The notes beneath the pieces were generated by a model. That model was not told the origin of the DNA. It worked only from the letters and a program-made list of their open reading frames with translations, and did no database searches. Shown in pieces: positions 31,839 to 43,375 of a DNA stretch of 64,000 bases (position 1 is its first letter; each line of letters starts with the position of its first letter). Made by a program: the position numbers and the translations under genes. The stretch comes from Ophiocordyceps camponoti-saundersi (nom. inval.) (Eukaryota > Ascomycota > Sordariomycetes > Hypocreales > Ophiocordycipitaceae): assembly GCA_003339415.1 (NCBI GenBank), contig PDHQ01000003.1, forward strand, positions 248,001 to 312,000, in the 5' to 3' direction.

Positions 31839-32693
31839 GAACGGGCTTGATCAAAGTGGTGAGGATGACTCAGTATCTACAGATCGTGAGGGGGCGGAGA
31901 GAGAAGGAGAGGGAAGGAAAAAGGAAGTTGACGAGATTGCGTATCGATAGCGCAGCCTCGTCATTACAAAGCAACGAGGCCAGCCTACGGAGCAGGTACA
32001 GCTATCTAATCAGACTTCACGTCTGTCATGGGAATCTGGCCAGCCCTAAAGAAATTGATAGTCTGACGGTGACTGACCACGAGTCTGACGCCATCCATCT
32101 CGGGGCCAATGACTGACTCACTTTCCTCTGAACACCCGCGTCTCCGCTAGGATTCGCCGATCCGGCAACGGCAGGGAAGCTCGCAAACGGGGTTCCGCAA
32201 CAAGTCCGGGTTCGCCAAAGCAAAAACATAAACAGCATGCTGCTGCTGCTGCTGCTGCTGCTGCTTATCTCCGAAAGCCCGACAGCCCGACAGCCCGAGG
32301 CTCGATGACGCTGCTTATCCATCATCCACCCGTTTGTCCACTCGGTGCGCAAAGCGGCGGTCCCGTGCGTCGCTTTCCTACCTGCTCGCTAGCCCGCTAA
32401 GGACTGGACCGTTACCCTTGCCTGCATCGGGACGGGGGGCATCGATCAACGGCCGTTGTTCAGGTGGTTGCATTGTCCATGCAAGCTACTATTGACAAAA
32501 TGCCGTCTCTCTTGACCCCATGGCGTACCATCTTTGTCTGCCTGGCCGTCTCCGCCGTCCTGGATCCGGATTTTGTTGGCTCGTCGCTCGATCCGACCTG
32601 AGACATCTTCCTGTGTAAAAGCGCGTCCGTCTGCCGACTCTTTCTGAGCTTCTGGCACATCGTCGAGAGCTTCATTGATAGCTTTTGTGTGTC
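31839..32693. promoter_or_regulatory. Divergent promoter region CSL4 / ABCC transporter
   Basis: 855 bp between start codons. Includes eight perfect CTG units at 32240-32263 and a short doubled 'cccgacag' at 32278-32293. No transcription-factor site assigned with confidence. Confidence 0.5.
32240..32263. repeat. (CTG)8 repeat
   Basis: Eight uninterrupted CTG units in the non-coding region between CSL4 and the ABC transporter. Confidence 0.9.
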
Positions 32694-35600
32694 ATGGCAC
32701 GCAAAGACGAGTTGGACGCTGTAGACCAGTCTGTCGAACATCAACCTCTGGAGTCCGGTCATGTCGAAAAGACGGTCGAGCTCAGCCCCGATGATCCTCT
32801 CACGGCCATCAAGAGTCATGCTACGGACGTGAGCTTGGCCAGCTTTGCTACTCCGCAACGGCTGGAAAAACCTCGTACCTGGCGCGACTGGATCAATCCG
32901 CTGCGATGGGGGTCCATTCCCGCCGTACCAGATGCGCCCATCGTATCTCGCGAGTATACGGCCGGCTTCTTCAGCAAACTCACTTTCACATGGATGACGC
33001 CTCTCATGACGGTACTTATCAGCCCTCAATCGCTGCCTACAACGAAACGATGACACCCAATTGATCGCTGACTATTGCTTCAGGTGGGATACAAGCGCCA
33101 GCTTGAACGATCCGACATATGGGCCGTCAATCCGGATCGTGCTGTTGAGCCCCTGGCTGATCGTGTTCGGGCATCTATGCGCCGACGTATTCAGGAAGGC
33201 CAGAATCATCCTCTTCTCTGGGCCCTCCACGAAACCCTCTTCCTCGAGTTTTGGCTCGGCGGCCTCTACGCCCTCGTCGGCTTCCTCCCACAAGTCCTCG
33301 CCCCCTTCACCCTCCGCTACCTCATCCAATTCGCCGCCGATGCCTACCAGGCCCATGTCGCCGGCCAGCCATCACCTCCCATTGGCCACGGCATCGGCCT
33401 TGTCCTTGGTATTACGGCCATGCAAGTGCTTCAGTCCGTCTGCATCAACCACTTCATCTACACCGGCATGATGATGGGCGGCGAGTGTCGCGGTCTACTC
33501 ATCAGCCTGATTTACGAAAAAGCCATGGTCATATCGGGCCGTGCCCGCGCCGGCGATGTCAGGGCTCCTGGCAGCAGCCCCGATGACACGGCCAACGAGG
33601 AGCGGCAAGGGGCCGATTCAAATTCCAAAAAGAAGGGCAAAGGTGCCAAGGACGGCATCGGCTGGGCCAACGGACGCATTGTCAACCTCATGAGCGTTGA
33701 TACCTACCGTGTCGACCAAGCCTCGGCTCTGTTTCATATGATCTGGACGGGGCCCGTCCTCTGCATCATCACCCTGGTTCTCCTACTCATCAACCTGACA
33801 TACAGCGCCCTCGCCGGTTATGCTCTGCTCGTCATTGGTATCCCTGCGCTCACCAGGGCCATTCGAAGCCTATTTCGCCGCCGAAGTCAGATCAACAAGA
33901 TCACCGATCAGCGCGTGTCTCTTACCCAGGAGATTCTCCAGTCCGTCCGGTTCGTCAAGTTTTTCGGCTGGGAAAAGGCCTTCACCGATCGTCTCGGGGA
34001 AATCCGGTCCCGGGAGATTCATGCCATCCAGATCTTGCTGGCCATCCGAAATGGCATCAACGCCGTCAGCATGTCGCTACCCGTCTTTGCCTCGATGCTG
34101 TCGTTCATTACCTACTCTCTCACTAGCCATAGCCTATCTCCAGCCCAAGTTTTCTCGTCTCTAGCCCTCTTCAACGGCCTCCGGATTCCGCTCAATTTAC
34201 TTCCCACCGTCTTGGGTCAAGTTGTCGACGCCTGGTCGTCGCTCAAGCGCATCGAGGAGTTTCTTCGAGAGGAGGAGCAGGAGGAAGAGTCCGTTGTGGA
34301 TCTGTCAGGGACAAACGCCATCGAGCTTCGCGCTGCCTCGTTCACCTGGGAGCGGACGCCGACACAAGAATCCGACAAGTCTGCTGCGGATAAGCACGAA
34401 AGTCCCCGTCCGGCATCCAAGGAGGACACGGCCAGCACGCTCTGTGAGGAACGAGAGCCTTTCAAGCTGCAGGATCTCAAGCTCGAGGCCGGCCGAAAAG
34501 AGCTCATTGCGGTCATTGGCTCCGTCGGGAGCGGGAAAAGCTCCCTTCTCGCTGCCCTGGCCGGAGACATGCGAAAGACGAATGGCGAGGTCGTCTTCGG
34601 TGCGTCCAGGGCTTTCTGTCCGCAGTATGCCTGGGTGCAGAACACGACACTCCGGAATAACATAACGTTTGGCAAGGATATGGATAAGCGCTGGTACAAT
34701 AAGGTCCTCAAGGCGTGAGTGAAACATGAGACGGCTGTGAGAACGCAAGCTGACGACGTTACCGTAGATGCGCGCTGGAAGCGGACCTCGACATGCTGCC
34801 CAATGGTGACCTGACGGAGATCGGCGAGCGCGGTATCACAATCTCGGGTGGCCAGAAGCAACGGCTCAACATCGCGCGTGCCATCTACTTTGACGCTGAC
34901 ATTGTCCTCATGGACGATCCCCTGAGCGCCGTCGACGCCCACGTAGGTCGACACATCTTCGACAGCGCCATCCTCGGCCTCCTCAAGGATAAGTGCCGGA
35001 TCCTGGCGACGCACCAGCTCTGGGTACTGAGCCGGTGCGACCGCATCGTCTGGATGGAGAACGGCAAGATTCAGGCGGTGGGCACGTTCGAAAGCCTGAT
35101 GCGGGATCATCAGGGCTTCCGGACCCTGATGGAGACGACGGCCGAGGAGGGGGAAAAGGAGAAGACTTCAAGTCCGAAGACTGCGGCGGAGGCGACGGCA
35201 CCTGAGAAGCAAAAGGTCAAGGTCAAGAAAGGCGCAGCACTGATGCAGCAGGAGGAGAGGGCCGAGGCGGGCGTGCCTTGGTCCGTCTACGGCGCATACG
35301 TCTCGGCTTCCGGGTCGCTCATTAACGCACCCCTGATCATCTTCTTCCTCCTGCTCTCACAGGGCGCCAATATCATGACGAGCCTGTGGCTCTCGTACTG
35401 GACCTCTGACAAGTTCAGGCTATCGACAGGCCAGTACATTGGCGTCTACGCCGGGCTCGGAGGCCTTCAGGCGCTCTTGATGTTCGCCTTTTCCGTCTTA
35501 CTCTCCGTTCTCGGAACCAGAGCGTCCAAGGTGATGCTGCGCGACGCCGTCAACCGCGTGCTACGAGCGCCCATGTCCTTCTTCGACACGACGCCGCTTG

Positions 35601-37027
35601 GACGCATCACGAACCGGTTCTCGCGCGACGTCGACATCCTCGACAACACGCTGACGGACAGTATGCGCATGTACTTTTTCACGCTGGCCATGACGACGGC
35701 TGTCTTTGCCCTCGTCATCGCCTTTTTCCACTACTTCGCCATCGCCCTCGGGCCGCTGTATGTGCTATACATCATTGCGGCGTCCTACTACCGCGCGTCG
35801 GCACGCGAAGTGAAGCGATTCGAGTCGGTACTCCGGTCGCATGTCTTTGCCAAGTTCGGCGAAGGCCTCAGCGGCGTGGCCTCGATCCGGGCGTACGGGC
35901 TCAGGTCGCGCTTCGTAGAGGAGCTCCGGGCGGCCATCGATGACATGAACAGCGCCTACTACCTAACATTTTCCAACCAGCGCTGGCTGTCTATGCGGCT
36001 GGACACGATCGGCAACATTCTCGTCTTTGTCGTCGGCATCCTGGTGGTGACGTCGCGGTTCAGCGTCGACCCGTCCATCGGCGGGCTTGTTCTCAGCTAC
36101 ATCGTGTCGATCGTGCAGATGCTGCAGTTTTCGGTGAGGCAGCTGGCCGAGGTGGAGAACGGGATGAACGCGGTCGAGCGGCTGCGCCATTACGGAAACG
36201 AGCTCGAGGAGGAGGCGCCGGCGCATACGGTCGAGGTTCGCGACAGCTGGCCCGAGAGGGGCGACATCGTCTTCGATCAGGTCGAGATGCGATACCGGCC
36301 CAACTTGCCGCTCGTTCTGCGCGGCCTCTCGATGCACGTCGGCGGCGGCGAGCGAATCGGCATCGTCGGCCGGACCGGCGCCGGCAAGAGCTCCATCGTC
36401 AGCGCCCTGTTCCGCCTGGTAGAGGTGTCGGGCGGGGGCATCACCATCGACGGTCTCGACATCTCGACGCTCGGGCTGCACGACCTGCGGTCCCGACTGG
36501 CCATCATCCCTCAGGACCCGACGCTCTTCCGCGGCACGGTGCGGAGCAACCTCGACCCGTTTAACGAACATAGCGACCTCGAGCTGTGGTCGGCGCTACG
36601 TCAGGCCGACCTCGTGCCTGCGGACGGCGTGGCGGTGGCAGAGTCGTCGACGCGGATCCAGCTCGACAGCGTCGTCGAGGAGGAAGGCCTCAACTTTTCT
36701 CTCGGCCAACGGCAGCTCATGGCCCTGGCGCGGGCGCTCGTTCGCGGCTCGCGGATCATCGTCTGCGACGAGGCCACGTCGTCGGTCGACATGGAGACGG
36801 ACGACAAGATTCAGCACACGATGGCGACGGCCTTCCGGGGCAGGACGGTGCTGTGCATCGCTCATCGGCTGCGGACCATCATCGGCTACGACCGCGTCTG
36901 CGTCATGGACGCAGGCCGGATCGCCGAGCTGGACGCGCCTCGCGCTCTGTGGCTCCGGGGAGGCATCTTCCGTGCCATGTGCGACCAGAGCGGGATCCGT
37001 CTCGCGGACTTTGGCGAGTCAGAGTGA
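32694..37027 (+). CDS. ABCC (MRP/Yor1-type) full-length ABC transporter
   Basis: ATP-driven exporter of organic anions or xenobiotics at the plasma or vacuolar membrane. Three exons (32694-33011, 33084-34714, 34768-37027) give 1402 residues arranged TMD1-NBD1-TMD2-NBD2, without the extra N-terminal TMD0, as in Yor1. An N-terminal cytosolic lead-in ends in AGFFSKLTFTWMTPLM. NBD1: Walker A GSVGSGKSS, signature ISGGQKQRLNIARA, Walker B IVLMDDPLSAVD, switch His in ATHQ. NBD2: Walker A GRTGAGKSS, degenerate-looking signature FSLGQRQLMALARAL, Walker B IIVCDEATSSVD with the catalytic Glu, CIAHRL. NBD1 has Asp instead of the catalytic Glu after Walker B, normal for ABCC. A Lys/Glu linker joins the halves. 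The substrate cannot be told. Confidence 0.95.
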
Positions 37028-37640
37028 GATGATTGCTTTCGGATCGTCGACGATGACTTGCGCGCATATCATGTCGTCGTGCAGGATTTTCATCATGCGA
37101 AAGTACATACGAAGCAGGCCTTTACCATGTCATTTATCTTGCATTGCGACGCTACATACCTATTTATGCACTCGTCTACCGGCATCTTCAATGAGCATCT
37201 CACATGTATTACATTTACATGCAAGGGAACGCTCACATACATAAATACACAGATACCTATATGCACATATAACTGTGTACGTACGTTCATACATATATGC
37301 AAACACAAAACGATACTTTTGGTCATGTCATAGGGAAGCTTGTCATCCTGGAGGACGTCAGGGAGTTACTTTGGAAAAAGGGGGACCCATTGGGAGATAA
37401 GTCTGCATTTCGCGCTTGAATAGAGTACACGATTTGTTCGTGGGAACGAGACAAGAAGGTTTTGAAAAGAAAATGATGATGATGACGATGATGAGTTTTA
37501 AAAAGAAAGAAGAAGAAGAAGAAGAAGAAAAAGAAGCAGAAGACGAGTGCTGCCCACACCCTATTGATGCCTCCCCAGCCGGATGGATGATAGCGTACAT
37601 GTCGCCCCTCATATAAGTACAAATTTGTTCGTTCCGTCGG
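37028..37640. other. Intergenic region between convergent ABCC and CSI2-like genes
   Basis: 613 bp of 3' flanks. Holds CATA/TACA-rich sequence (37200-37310) and a GA/GAT-rich tract (37465-37545: atgatgatgacgatg, then agaagaagaagaag). No gene. Confidence 0.5.
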
Positions 37641-38702
37641 TCAAGTGCGGCCATCGGGGTGAATGGGGTTGGCCGGAAGCTCAGAAGGCGGTACGGGCTG
37701 CGGAGCCAGGGAGACGGCGTCGTCGGCCAGCAGGTCTTCGAGGTACGCGCTAGGTGCTCGCCTGGCGGACGAGGGGCCGGTGTTGATGTGGAGGGAAGAG
37801 GCGCTGGTGACGTTGCCGTCTCTCCGGGGATGATACTGGGGGGAGTCCGGAGGTGTCCCGGTGAGGGTCTGGCGGGAGCCGTTGGTGTAGTGGCCTCGGG
37901 AGTCCGGACGGAGATTGTGTAGGCTGATGGAGTTTGCGTGGAGGCCGGGGGAGGTGCCGGCGCCGTAGAAGCCCGAGGGTAGAAGGGTGGAGGCGCGGGA
38001 GGTGGAGGCGTTGTTGACGGCAGTGGGGGAGAAGAAGAGGTTTGAGTGGCTCGGGGTGGCCGAGGGGATGGGACCGCGGTTGGTCCGACGGACACCTCGT
38101 CCGGCGGCGAGCGACATGGAGGACTCCTGGTCTGTATACTTGTAGAAGGGGGCGGGAGGCGCCGGGAAGCTCGTCTTGCTCTTGGACAGGTGCTGGGCCA
38201 TGGCGGCGCGCTTGACGGATCTGTGGAGCAGAAGGCTGACGATGGCGCGGTAGAGGAGGATGGCGACACCGAAGGCGCCTAGGATGGCGCCTACGGCTAT
38301 GAAGACGGTGCCGTCGGGGAGAGTCGAGTGGTGCATGAAGGGGGCGTCATGAGTGGGTGGGACCGACGGAGGGGGGTAAGTCGGGATGGCGCTCCTGGTG
38401 AGGGTTGGGAAGCCGGTGAGTTCATGGCCGGTGGTAGCCGTAGGGCCTCTGGTGATGGTAGGGTTTGCCGTTGCACGCCGAGACGAAGCCGTCGTCGTCG
38501 TCGTGGCTTCGGAAGCAGTCGACGTGTCTGACGCAGGCGTGGGAGTACTTTCATCCGACGAGGTCGATGGCGAAGGCGAAGCGGCGTCTCCTCTTCCAGG
38601 AGGTGCGACGGCTGGTTGTTGAGCCATGATCGGTCGAGGGATGAATGCGAAAAGGACCAAGGTCGAGAGAAGAAGCGATGACAAGTCGGGTGGTAGTAGC
38701 AT
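37641..38702 (-). CDS. Single-pass membrane protein resembling Csi2
   Basis: Intronless, 353 residues. N-terminal signal peptide (MLLPPDLSSLLLSTLVLFAF, cleavage probably after MAQ), then a Ser/Thr/Pro-rich, likely O-glycosylated extracellular segment of about 130 residues. One transmembrane helix follows near residues 145-172 (TVFIAVGAILGAFGVAILLY), then a basic stop-transfer patch (HRSVKR) and a 175-residue cytosolic tail rich in Ser/Pro/Asn ending in an acidic motif (AYLEDLLADDAVSLAP). This layout matches the fungal Csi2 family, which in yeast is implicated in chitin synthase 3 function and cell-wall structure; the assignment rests on architecture and family feel, not on an alignment. Confidence 0.7.
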   Translation of the reverse strand: MLLPPDLSSLLLSTLVLFAFIPRPIMAQQPAVAPPGRGDAASPSPSTSSDESTPTPASDTSTASEATTTTTASSRRATANPTITRGPTATTGHELTGFPTLTRSAIPTYPPPSVPPTHDAPFMHHSTLPDGTVFIAVGAILGAFGVAILLYRAIVSLLLHRSVKRAAMAQHLSKSKTSFPAPPAPFYKYTDQESSMSLAAGRGVRRTNRGPIPSATPSHSNLFFSPTAVNNASTSRASTLLPSGFYGAGTSPGLHANSISLHNLRPDSRGHYTNGSRQTLTGTPPDSPQYHPRRDGNVTSASSLHINTGPSSARRAPSAYLEDLLADDAVSLAPQPVPPSELPANPIHPDGRT

Positions 38703-39870
38703 TTTTGCGCAAGGTGGAATGGGAAGAGAGAGGAGAGAGTCGGGAGAGAGTCGGACAAGGAATGAAAAGGATGATTGATGTTGTTTAGTATCTTTTTTTG
38801 TTTGTATGAGATGGATGCAACATGGAGGGGGAGGAAAGAAAGAAAAAAAAAAACACAGAGACAGACAACTAGATGTGGGAAAACGCCATGTGAAGAAGGG
38901 ATTTCTATCTGTTGGGGGAGGAGGAGGAGGAGGAGGAGGAGGAGGAGAAGGGAAGAGAGGAAAGGAAGAGGAAGAAGAGGAAGAGGAGAAAAGGGGCACT
39001 TTTTTTTTTCTGGCAAGGGAGAGATGGAAGAGGGGAGAGAGGCTTATTATTACGAAGGGGAGAAGGAAGGGAGAGAGAGAGAGAGACTGAGAGACTGAGA
39101 GGCACAAAGAGAGAGAGAGAGAGAGACAGTCAGTCAGTCAATCAGTCAATCAGTCAGAGAGAGATAACAAGGAGGTCACGAGTCTTGTGTTGTTTAGGGG
39201 CGTTGCTCGAGGGTAGGCAAGTTTTTTTTTTCTTTTAGAGAGGAAGAAGAGGCAGGCAGGCAGGCAGCAGTTGCATCGATTGGATGCAACGAGCAGTCAA
39301 ACACAAACACTTGCATATGTACAGTACCTATGCAGCTTGGTTAGGCTGGTTGGTGGTAGGCTACAGGTAGGTGTTAGCGATTGGCCTCCAGGGCAACGGC
39401 ACTGCATCGGTCCCGTGTCTGACTGTCAGACCAGCAGGGGAGGGTGCTTTGTTTTGTGGTGTGGGATTTTTTTCTTTTTCTTCCCTTGCTTGGTGACACC
39501 TGACACCTCGATAGGTACAACAGGCCACTGTACCTTCGATGCAGGCTACAGGCTACAGCCCAGTACGGGGCTATTTCTAGGTGGTAGAGACTGGAGAGAG
39601 TGCGGCTTATTCGTACCTCGTTTTTTTTTTGTTCTGGCTCTTATTCGTACACACATACGTCTGTCTTAGCTGACGGCATCCCCCTCTTGGCGCTGACTTA
39701 CCTAAACGACGACAACCTCAGACCTCGCGAGATATCATCAACCAACCTCACTTTCGTCGGAACAGCCCCCCTCCCCCCTCCCCGCGGGCCATCTTCCACC
39801 TCCTGCTTTCTCTCATTCTCCTCCTCGTCGTCCTCATCCTCCTTTCTCCCTCTCTCATACATCTCCCACC
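38703..39870. promoter_or_regulatory. Divergent promoter region CSI2-like / VPS68 with long AG-rich tract
   Basis: 1.17 kb between start codons. From about 38820 to 39250 the + strand is strongly A/G-rich, the mirror of a CT-rich leader for the minus-strand gene. It includes GGA repeats (38917-38958), GA runs (39075-39126), CAGT repeats (39127-39162) and a GGCA run (39250-39270). The VPS68 side (39760-39870) is CT-rich. Confidence 0.6.
38917..38958. repeat. (GGA)n repeat in CSI2-like 5' region
   Basis: About thirteen GGA/GAG units within an AG-rich leader on the + strand (CCT on the strand of the CSI2-like gene). Confidence 0.85.
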
Positions 39871-40534
39871 ATGGAAGACCATCGGCTTTTCCGCTTCGGT
39901 CGTCCAGACTGGCTTAACAGCGCCTGGGCTCGAGGCGCGGGAATCTACGCCGCCGGCGCCCTGGTTCGTTCATCTCTCCCACCCTCACTGTCCGGTTCGA
40001 GGAAATGCATGTATACAAGTCTTACGTCTTCCTTTTCTTCTTACCCTCAAGTTCTCCGTCGCCTTTTACGTCATGCTCGATTCAGCCGTGTGGTCGAAAT
40101 CAGCTCGGAACGGGTCCAACGTCCACGTCCGATTCGTCGACTGGCTACCTCTCATATTCTCCAGTCTGGGCATGCTCATCATCAACTCCATCGAGAAGCA
40201 GCGCCTCAGCGCCGACTCCTTCAGCTATAGTGGATCGGGTGTCGCCTGGAAGGCCCGCGTCGTTCTCTTCCTTGGTTTTGCTGCCCTGGCTGGCGGTATG
40301 GCTGGTGGCGTCACCGTCTTTGTCCTCAAATTCATCGTCCCTGGCGTTTCCATGCCTGCTCTTGGTATGGGGATTGAGAATATCATCAGCAATGCTCTCG
40401 TCGGCTTCAGGTACCATCTTTCTTTTCATTTCCCCTACCTGCTCGGTCAACTTCTCACATCTTTCCACAGCTCTGTTGTTCTATGGGTCAGTCAGAATAT
40501 GGAGGACGAGTACTCATATAACCTGGCCATATGA
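39871..40534 (+). CDS. VPS68: Vps68/UPF0220 (TMEM50-like) endosomal membrane protein
   Basis: Small four-helix membrane protein; in yeast Vps68 binds Vps55 and acts in late endosome to vacuole sorting. Three exons (39871-39963, 40052-40410, 40471-40534) give 171 residues. Transmembrane segments: GIYAAGALFSVAFYVMLDSAVW (about 24-45), VDWLPLIFSSLGMLIIN (about 61-77), VVLFLGFAALAGGMAGGVTVF (about 101-121) and the last near IISNALVGFSSVVLWVS. Family residues after helix 2 (NSIEKQRLSADSFSY) are present. The final exon joins VGFS to SVVLWVSQNMEDEYSYN in frame. The start ATG has a CACC context. Confidence 0.93.
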
Positions 40535-41387
40535 GCCCGTCGTTTTCCTCTCTTGTTTTTACTCTTCTGCATTTCAGGAGTTTTTTGTCTTGGCGAGCGT
40601 CCGATCTCGAAAGACTGGTCAGCAACGTTTGGACACCGGCTTGGTCTCTTCTCCCCCTCCTCCTCATCCACACGTCTGTCGAGCTGTGGGAGGCCTGTTC
40701 TCCCCCCCCCCAAAATATGTACAGCGATGCCGCGAGAGAGGAGGGAGTCACGAACCTCTATGTCTAGGACCTAGGCAAATTGCATCATTGCTCTCTTCGT
40801 CTTCTGTCTGGCCGTCTTTTCCCCAAGTAAGCATGATTTGTGTCATCGCGAGTTACGTTAGTAGATTACGTATTTCCAAGCTTCGTAACCAACCCAGCAC
40901 TTCTTCACTCCTTGAAGGGAATCGCGATAGCAACCATGACGCTTCCCCCTCAACGAGTGCCATCATACCCGAGGAGAAAAGCTAGGCGTAGAGGAAGTGA
41001 AGCTCGGGACACACGTCAGAGGGGAAATCGCCATGAAAGAACCAAGGCTAAGCTGCACGTAACACCTTCACCTTCAGCCGACGAGAGAGGACATGATGAC
41101 GTCGAGAGAGCTGTAATGGCTCGACAAAGATGCCCTTGCTGGGAAAGGACTTTCGTTCGGACCAGTTTAAATAGTTGATCAAATCTTCCTCTTCTCAACC
41201 AACTCAGCAGCAGCAGCCATCGCTTACTCCGGATTCCGAAGTTGAAAAGAGTCATCGCTCACTTTGACCTGTTCTTCTGTGATATCCAGAGTCAGCATCC
41301 TCTCACTTGCCCTTGTTCTGCTTCTTCTTTCTTTCCTTCATCTTCTATTTCTTTCGCCCACCCAAGAATCTTTTTCGAGCATCGACG
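40535..41387. other. Intergenic region VPS68 / secreted-protein gene
   Basis: 853 bp, with the promoter of the secreted-protein gene in the right half, CT-rich from 41265 to 41385. Open frames here are short and lack coding bias. Nothing else recognised. Confidence 0.5.
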
Positions 41388-42254
41388 ATGCTTACTGCTA
41401 CACTCTTTTTGCTCGCAGGAGGAGCCTCCGCACTCAGTCATCAATGTTCGAAAGACTTTGAGTCCAAGACATTGTTGTCCGTCTTCAGAGCCATGAGCGA
41501 ATGTGGCACGCCTACCAGTCTGTTGAACAGTGCATGTTACGATAGACGCGTGCGAAAGTCTTTGAGGTCGTACTCCAAGATAGGATACGACATGGCCACG
41601 TGGGAGAGGGAGACGTCGACCTCTTTCGAGTCGCTGAAATACATGCAGCACTTTGGCGCCGACATAGGGGAGAGCCTGTGGGATTCCATCGCAGATGCCT
41701 TGGAAGAGAATCACGAGATCTGCTGGTACGTTCCGGACTGCTCGACGGATAAGCATTCGGACTCGTTTAGCGGCCACCTCGGAAGCGTCTTCTTCATCGA
41801 CGGTCCGTTGCGGGAACCGCTTCTGCACGCCGCCACCGACACTCGCAAGGTAGATGTCCGACAAGGCAACCACTGCTTCACCCCCGACCCCGTCTTCAAG
41901 CCATCCAGGATAGAAGCCATTGAGACGCTACTGAAGGATTACAACAACGAGAGGGTCGTCTCTTCACCCAACGCAAAGACGTACAGGCAAATCACCCGAA
42001 GGGTCTCGACGGATCTTCTCTTGTCTGCCACTTTGGCGAGGCTCATCCGCTCTTACAGGTGTGCGCCTAAGATCAATTGCACGTCCGAGTTGGTCGAGGG
42101 AAGACCATACTTGCCTGAGGATTCGAAAGACTTTCTCCGAAAGGTCTTGACTGTTATTGAGAGGGACGGGATGCTTTGCTTCCAGGAGAAGCCGACGCCG
42201 TTTCACGTCGAAGAATGGTACTACGTGACTGGCTTCAAGTACAGATATTCGTAA
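41388..42254 (+). CDS. Predicted secreted protein of unknown function, 288 aa, nine cysteines
   Basis: Intronless, 288 residues. A clear signal peptide (MLTATLFLLAGGASALS) precedes a soluble mature chain with nine cysteines spread over its length (near the start HQC, SEC, SAC; middle EIC, PDC, NHC; end RCA, NCT, LCF), an odd number leaving one free or intermolecular. No transmembrane helix, GPI-type tail, RGD-like motif or enzyme signature that I recognise. The C-terminus ends WYYVTGFKYRYS. The start ATG directly opens the signal peptide and follows a CT-rich leader. A role as an effector or other extracellular protein is inference from secretion plus cysteine content; no family can be named. 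Confidence 0.75.
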   Translation: MLTATLFLLAGGASALSHQCSKDFESKTLLSVFRAMSECGTPTSLLNSACYDRRVRKSLRSYSKIGYDMATWERETSTSFESLKYMQHFGADIGESLWDSIADALEENHEICWYVPDCSTDKHSDSFSGHLGSVFFIDGPLREPLLHAATDTRKVDVRQGNHCFTPDPVFKPSRIEAIETLLKDYNNERVVSSPNAKTYRQITRRVSTDLLLSATLARLIRSYRCAPKINCTSELVEGRPYLPEDSKDFLRKVLTVIERDGMLCFQEKPTPFHVEEWYYVTGFKYRYS

Positions 42255-42642
42255 AGGGGTTTCATTTGTCTGTGCTGTTGTTGTTGTTGTTGTTATGCTC
42301 TGCTCTGCTCTGCTTTGTGTTGTTTTGTTTGTTTTCTTTCCCTTATCGGATTGTTGCTATGAGCCAGCCGTGCATTACATACGACGGATACCCACCTCCT
42401 CAGAGTCGGAGCTTGAAGAAGCCGAGGTCGGCACGGATCTACTTTGTACCTATCTATCTACACTCCGTATGGAATTATCTCCAGAACAAACAATGATGAC
42501 CTACCTCTACTTCTTCCAAACACCGCACAAGCAAGTGTAAAGACATCGTCATACATATACAAGCACCTTCATTCTACATTGTATGTATGCACAACTTTCA
42601 CATCATCTTCCACATTCAAATCTCCCTTAAGCACAAGGAAAC
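42255..42642. other. Intergenic region secreted-protein gene / poly-Ala protein gene
   Basis: 388 bp with TTG/TGT repeats right after the stop codon (42275-42330) and short CA/TA-rich sequence. No gene. Confidence 0.5.
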
Positions 42643-43295
42643 ATGAGCGACCGTCCTCGACATCACACCGAGCCCTCCTCCACCTCCACCTCCACCTCCG
42701 CCGCCGCCGCCGCCGCCGCAGCAGCAGCAGCAGCAGCCCCACGAACCCGAGGCACCGTCGCAGCCGCAGCCGCCGCCCGAGCCAACCTCTTCCGCAGCCA
42801 GCTGACGCGCCGACCTACAGTGAGCTCCACCACGTCGGTAGAGACGCTACGCCTCGACGTCGACGTCCTCTCCGACACGTCCGAGATTGTCGTCCGGAAC
42901 CCGCAGGGCGAGATCGACCTCGGCGATCCCCCGACACTGCCTGTTGCAGGACAGCAGGCTGAGGCCCAAACGGCTCTCGAGACGGACAGTATGCCTTCTT
43001 CCCTACAAGCCTCTTTTCCACCATGAAACTCTTCTCGTCTGACACGCAGCCTCCTCATGTAGGAAATAAGCAGCGTGTAGCCGACGCCGTCAAGAATCAT
43101 GCTGTCAACAACACTTCAGTCCTGGACCAGCCAGAGGGTGAGCAATGCCCAGTTGACCAATCCCTCTCCAGGCCACCGCTGAGCCCGCCATCTCCAGAAC
43201 TTCTCGAGGCAGTCCGCGCAGATCTCAGAGCAAAGGTCAACGCGCTTGCAGAGGACAACTGGATGTTCGAGTCGGAAGAATCGGCTCGCGGCTGA
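42643..43295 (+). CDS. Unknown 192-aa protein with poly-Ala N-terminal region
   Basis: Two exons (42643-42988 and 43063-43295) join in frame to give 192 residues. The intron (74 bp) starts GTATGC, has a CTGAC branch site and uses the TAG at 43060-43062; a nearer CAG at 43047-43049 would break the frame. The N-terminus is Ser/Thr-rich, then two poly-Ala stretches (coded by mixed GCC/GCA), then a more ordinary segment (VETLRLDVDVLSDTSEIVVRNP) and a C-terminal helix (ELLEAVRADLRAKVNAL) followed by DNWMFES, which looks like the conserved core. No signal peptide or membrane helix. Converges on GET4 with only about 80 bp between stops. I do not recognise a family. Confidence 0.65.
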
Positions 43296-43375
43296 CATCT
43301 TGCCCTACTTGCCTACCTACCTACCTACCTGCCTGGGTACCTATGGGACCACCAGCGCAACGCTCCGGCTGACTC

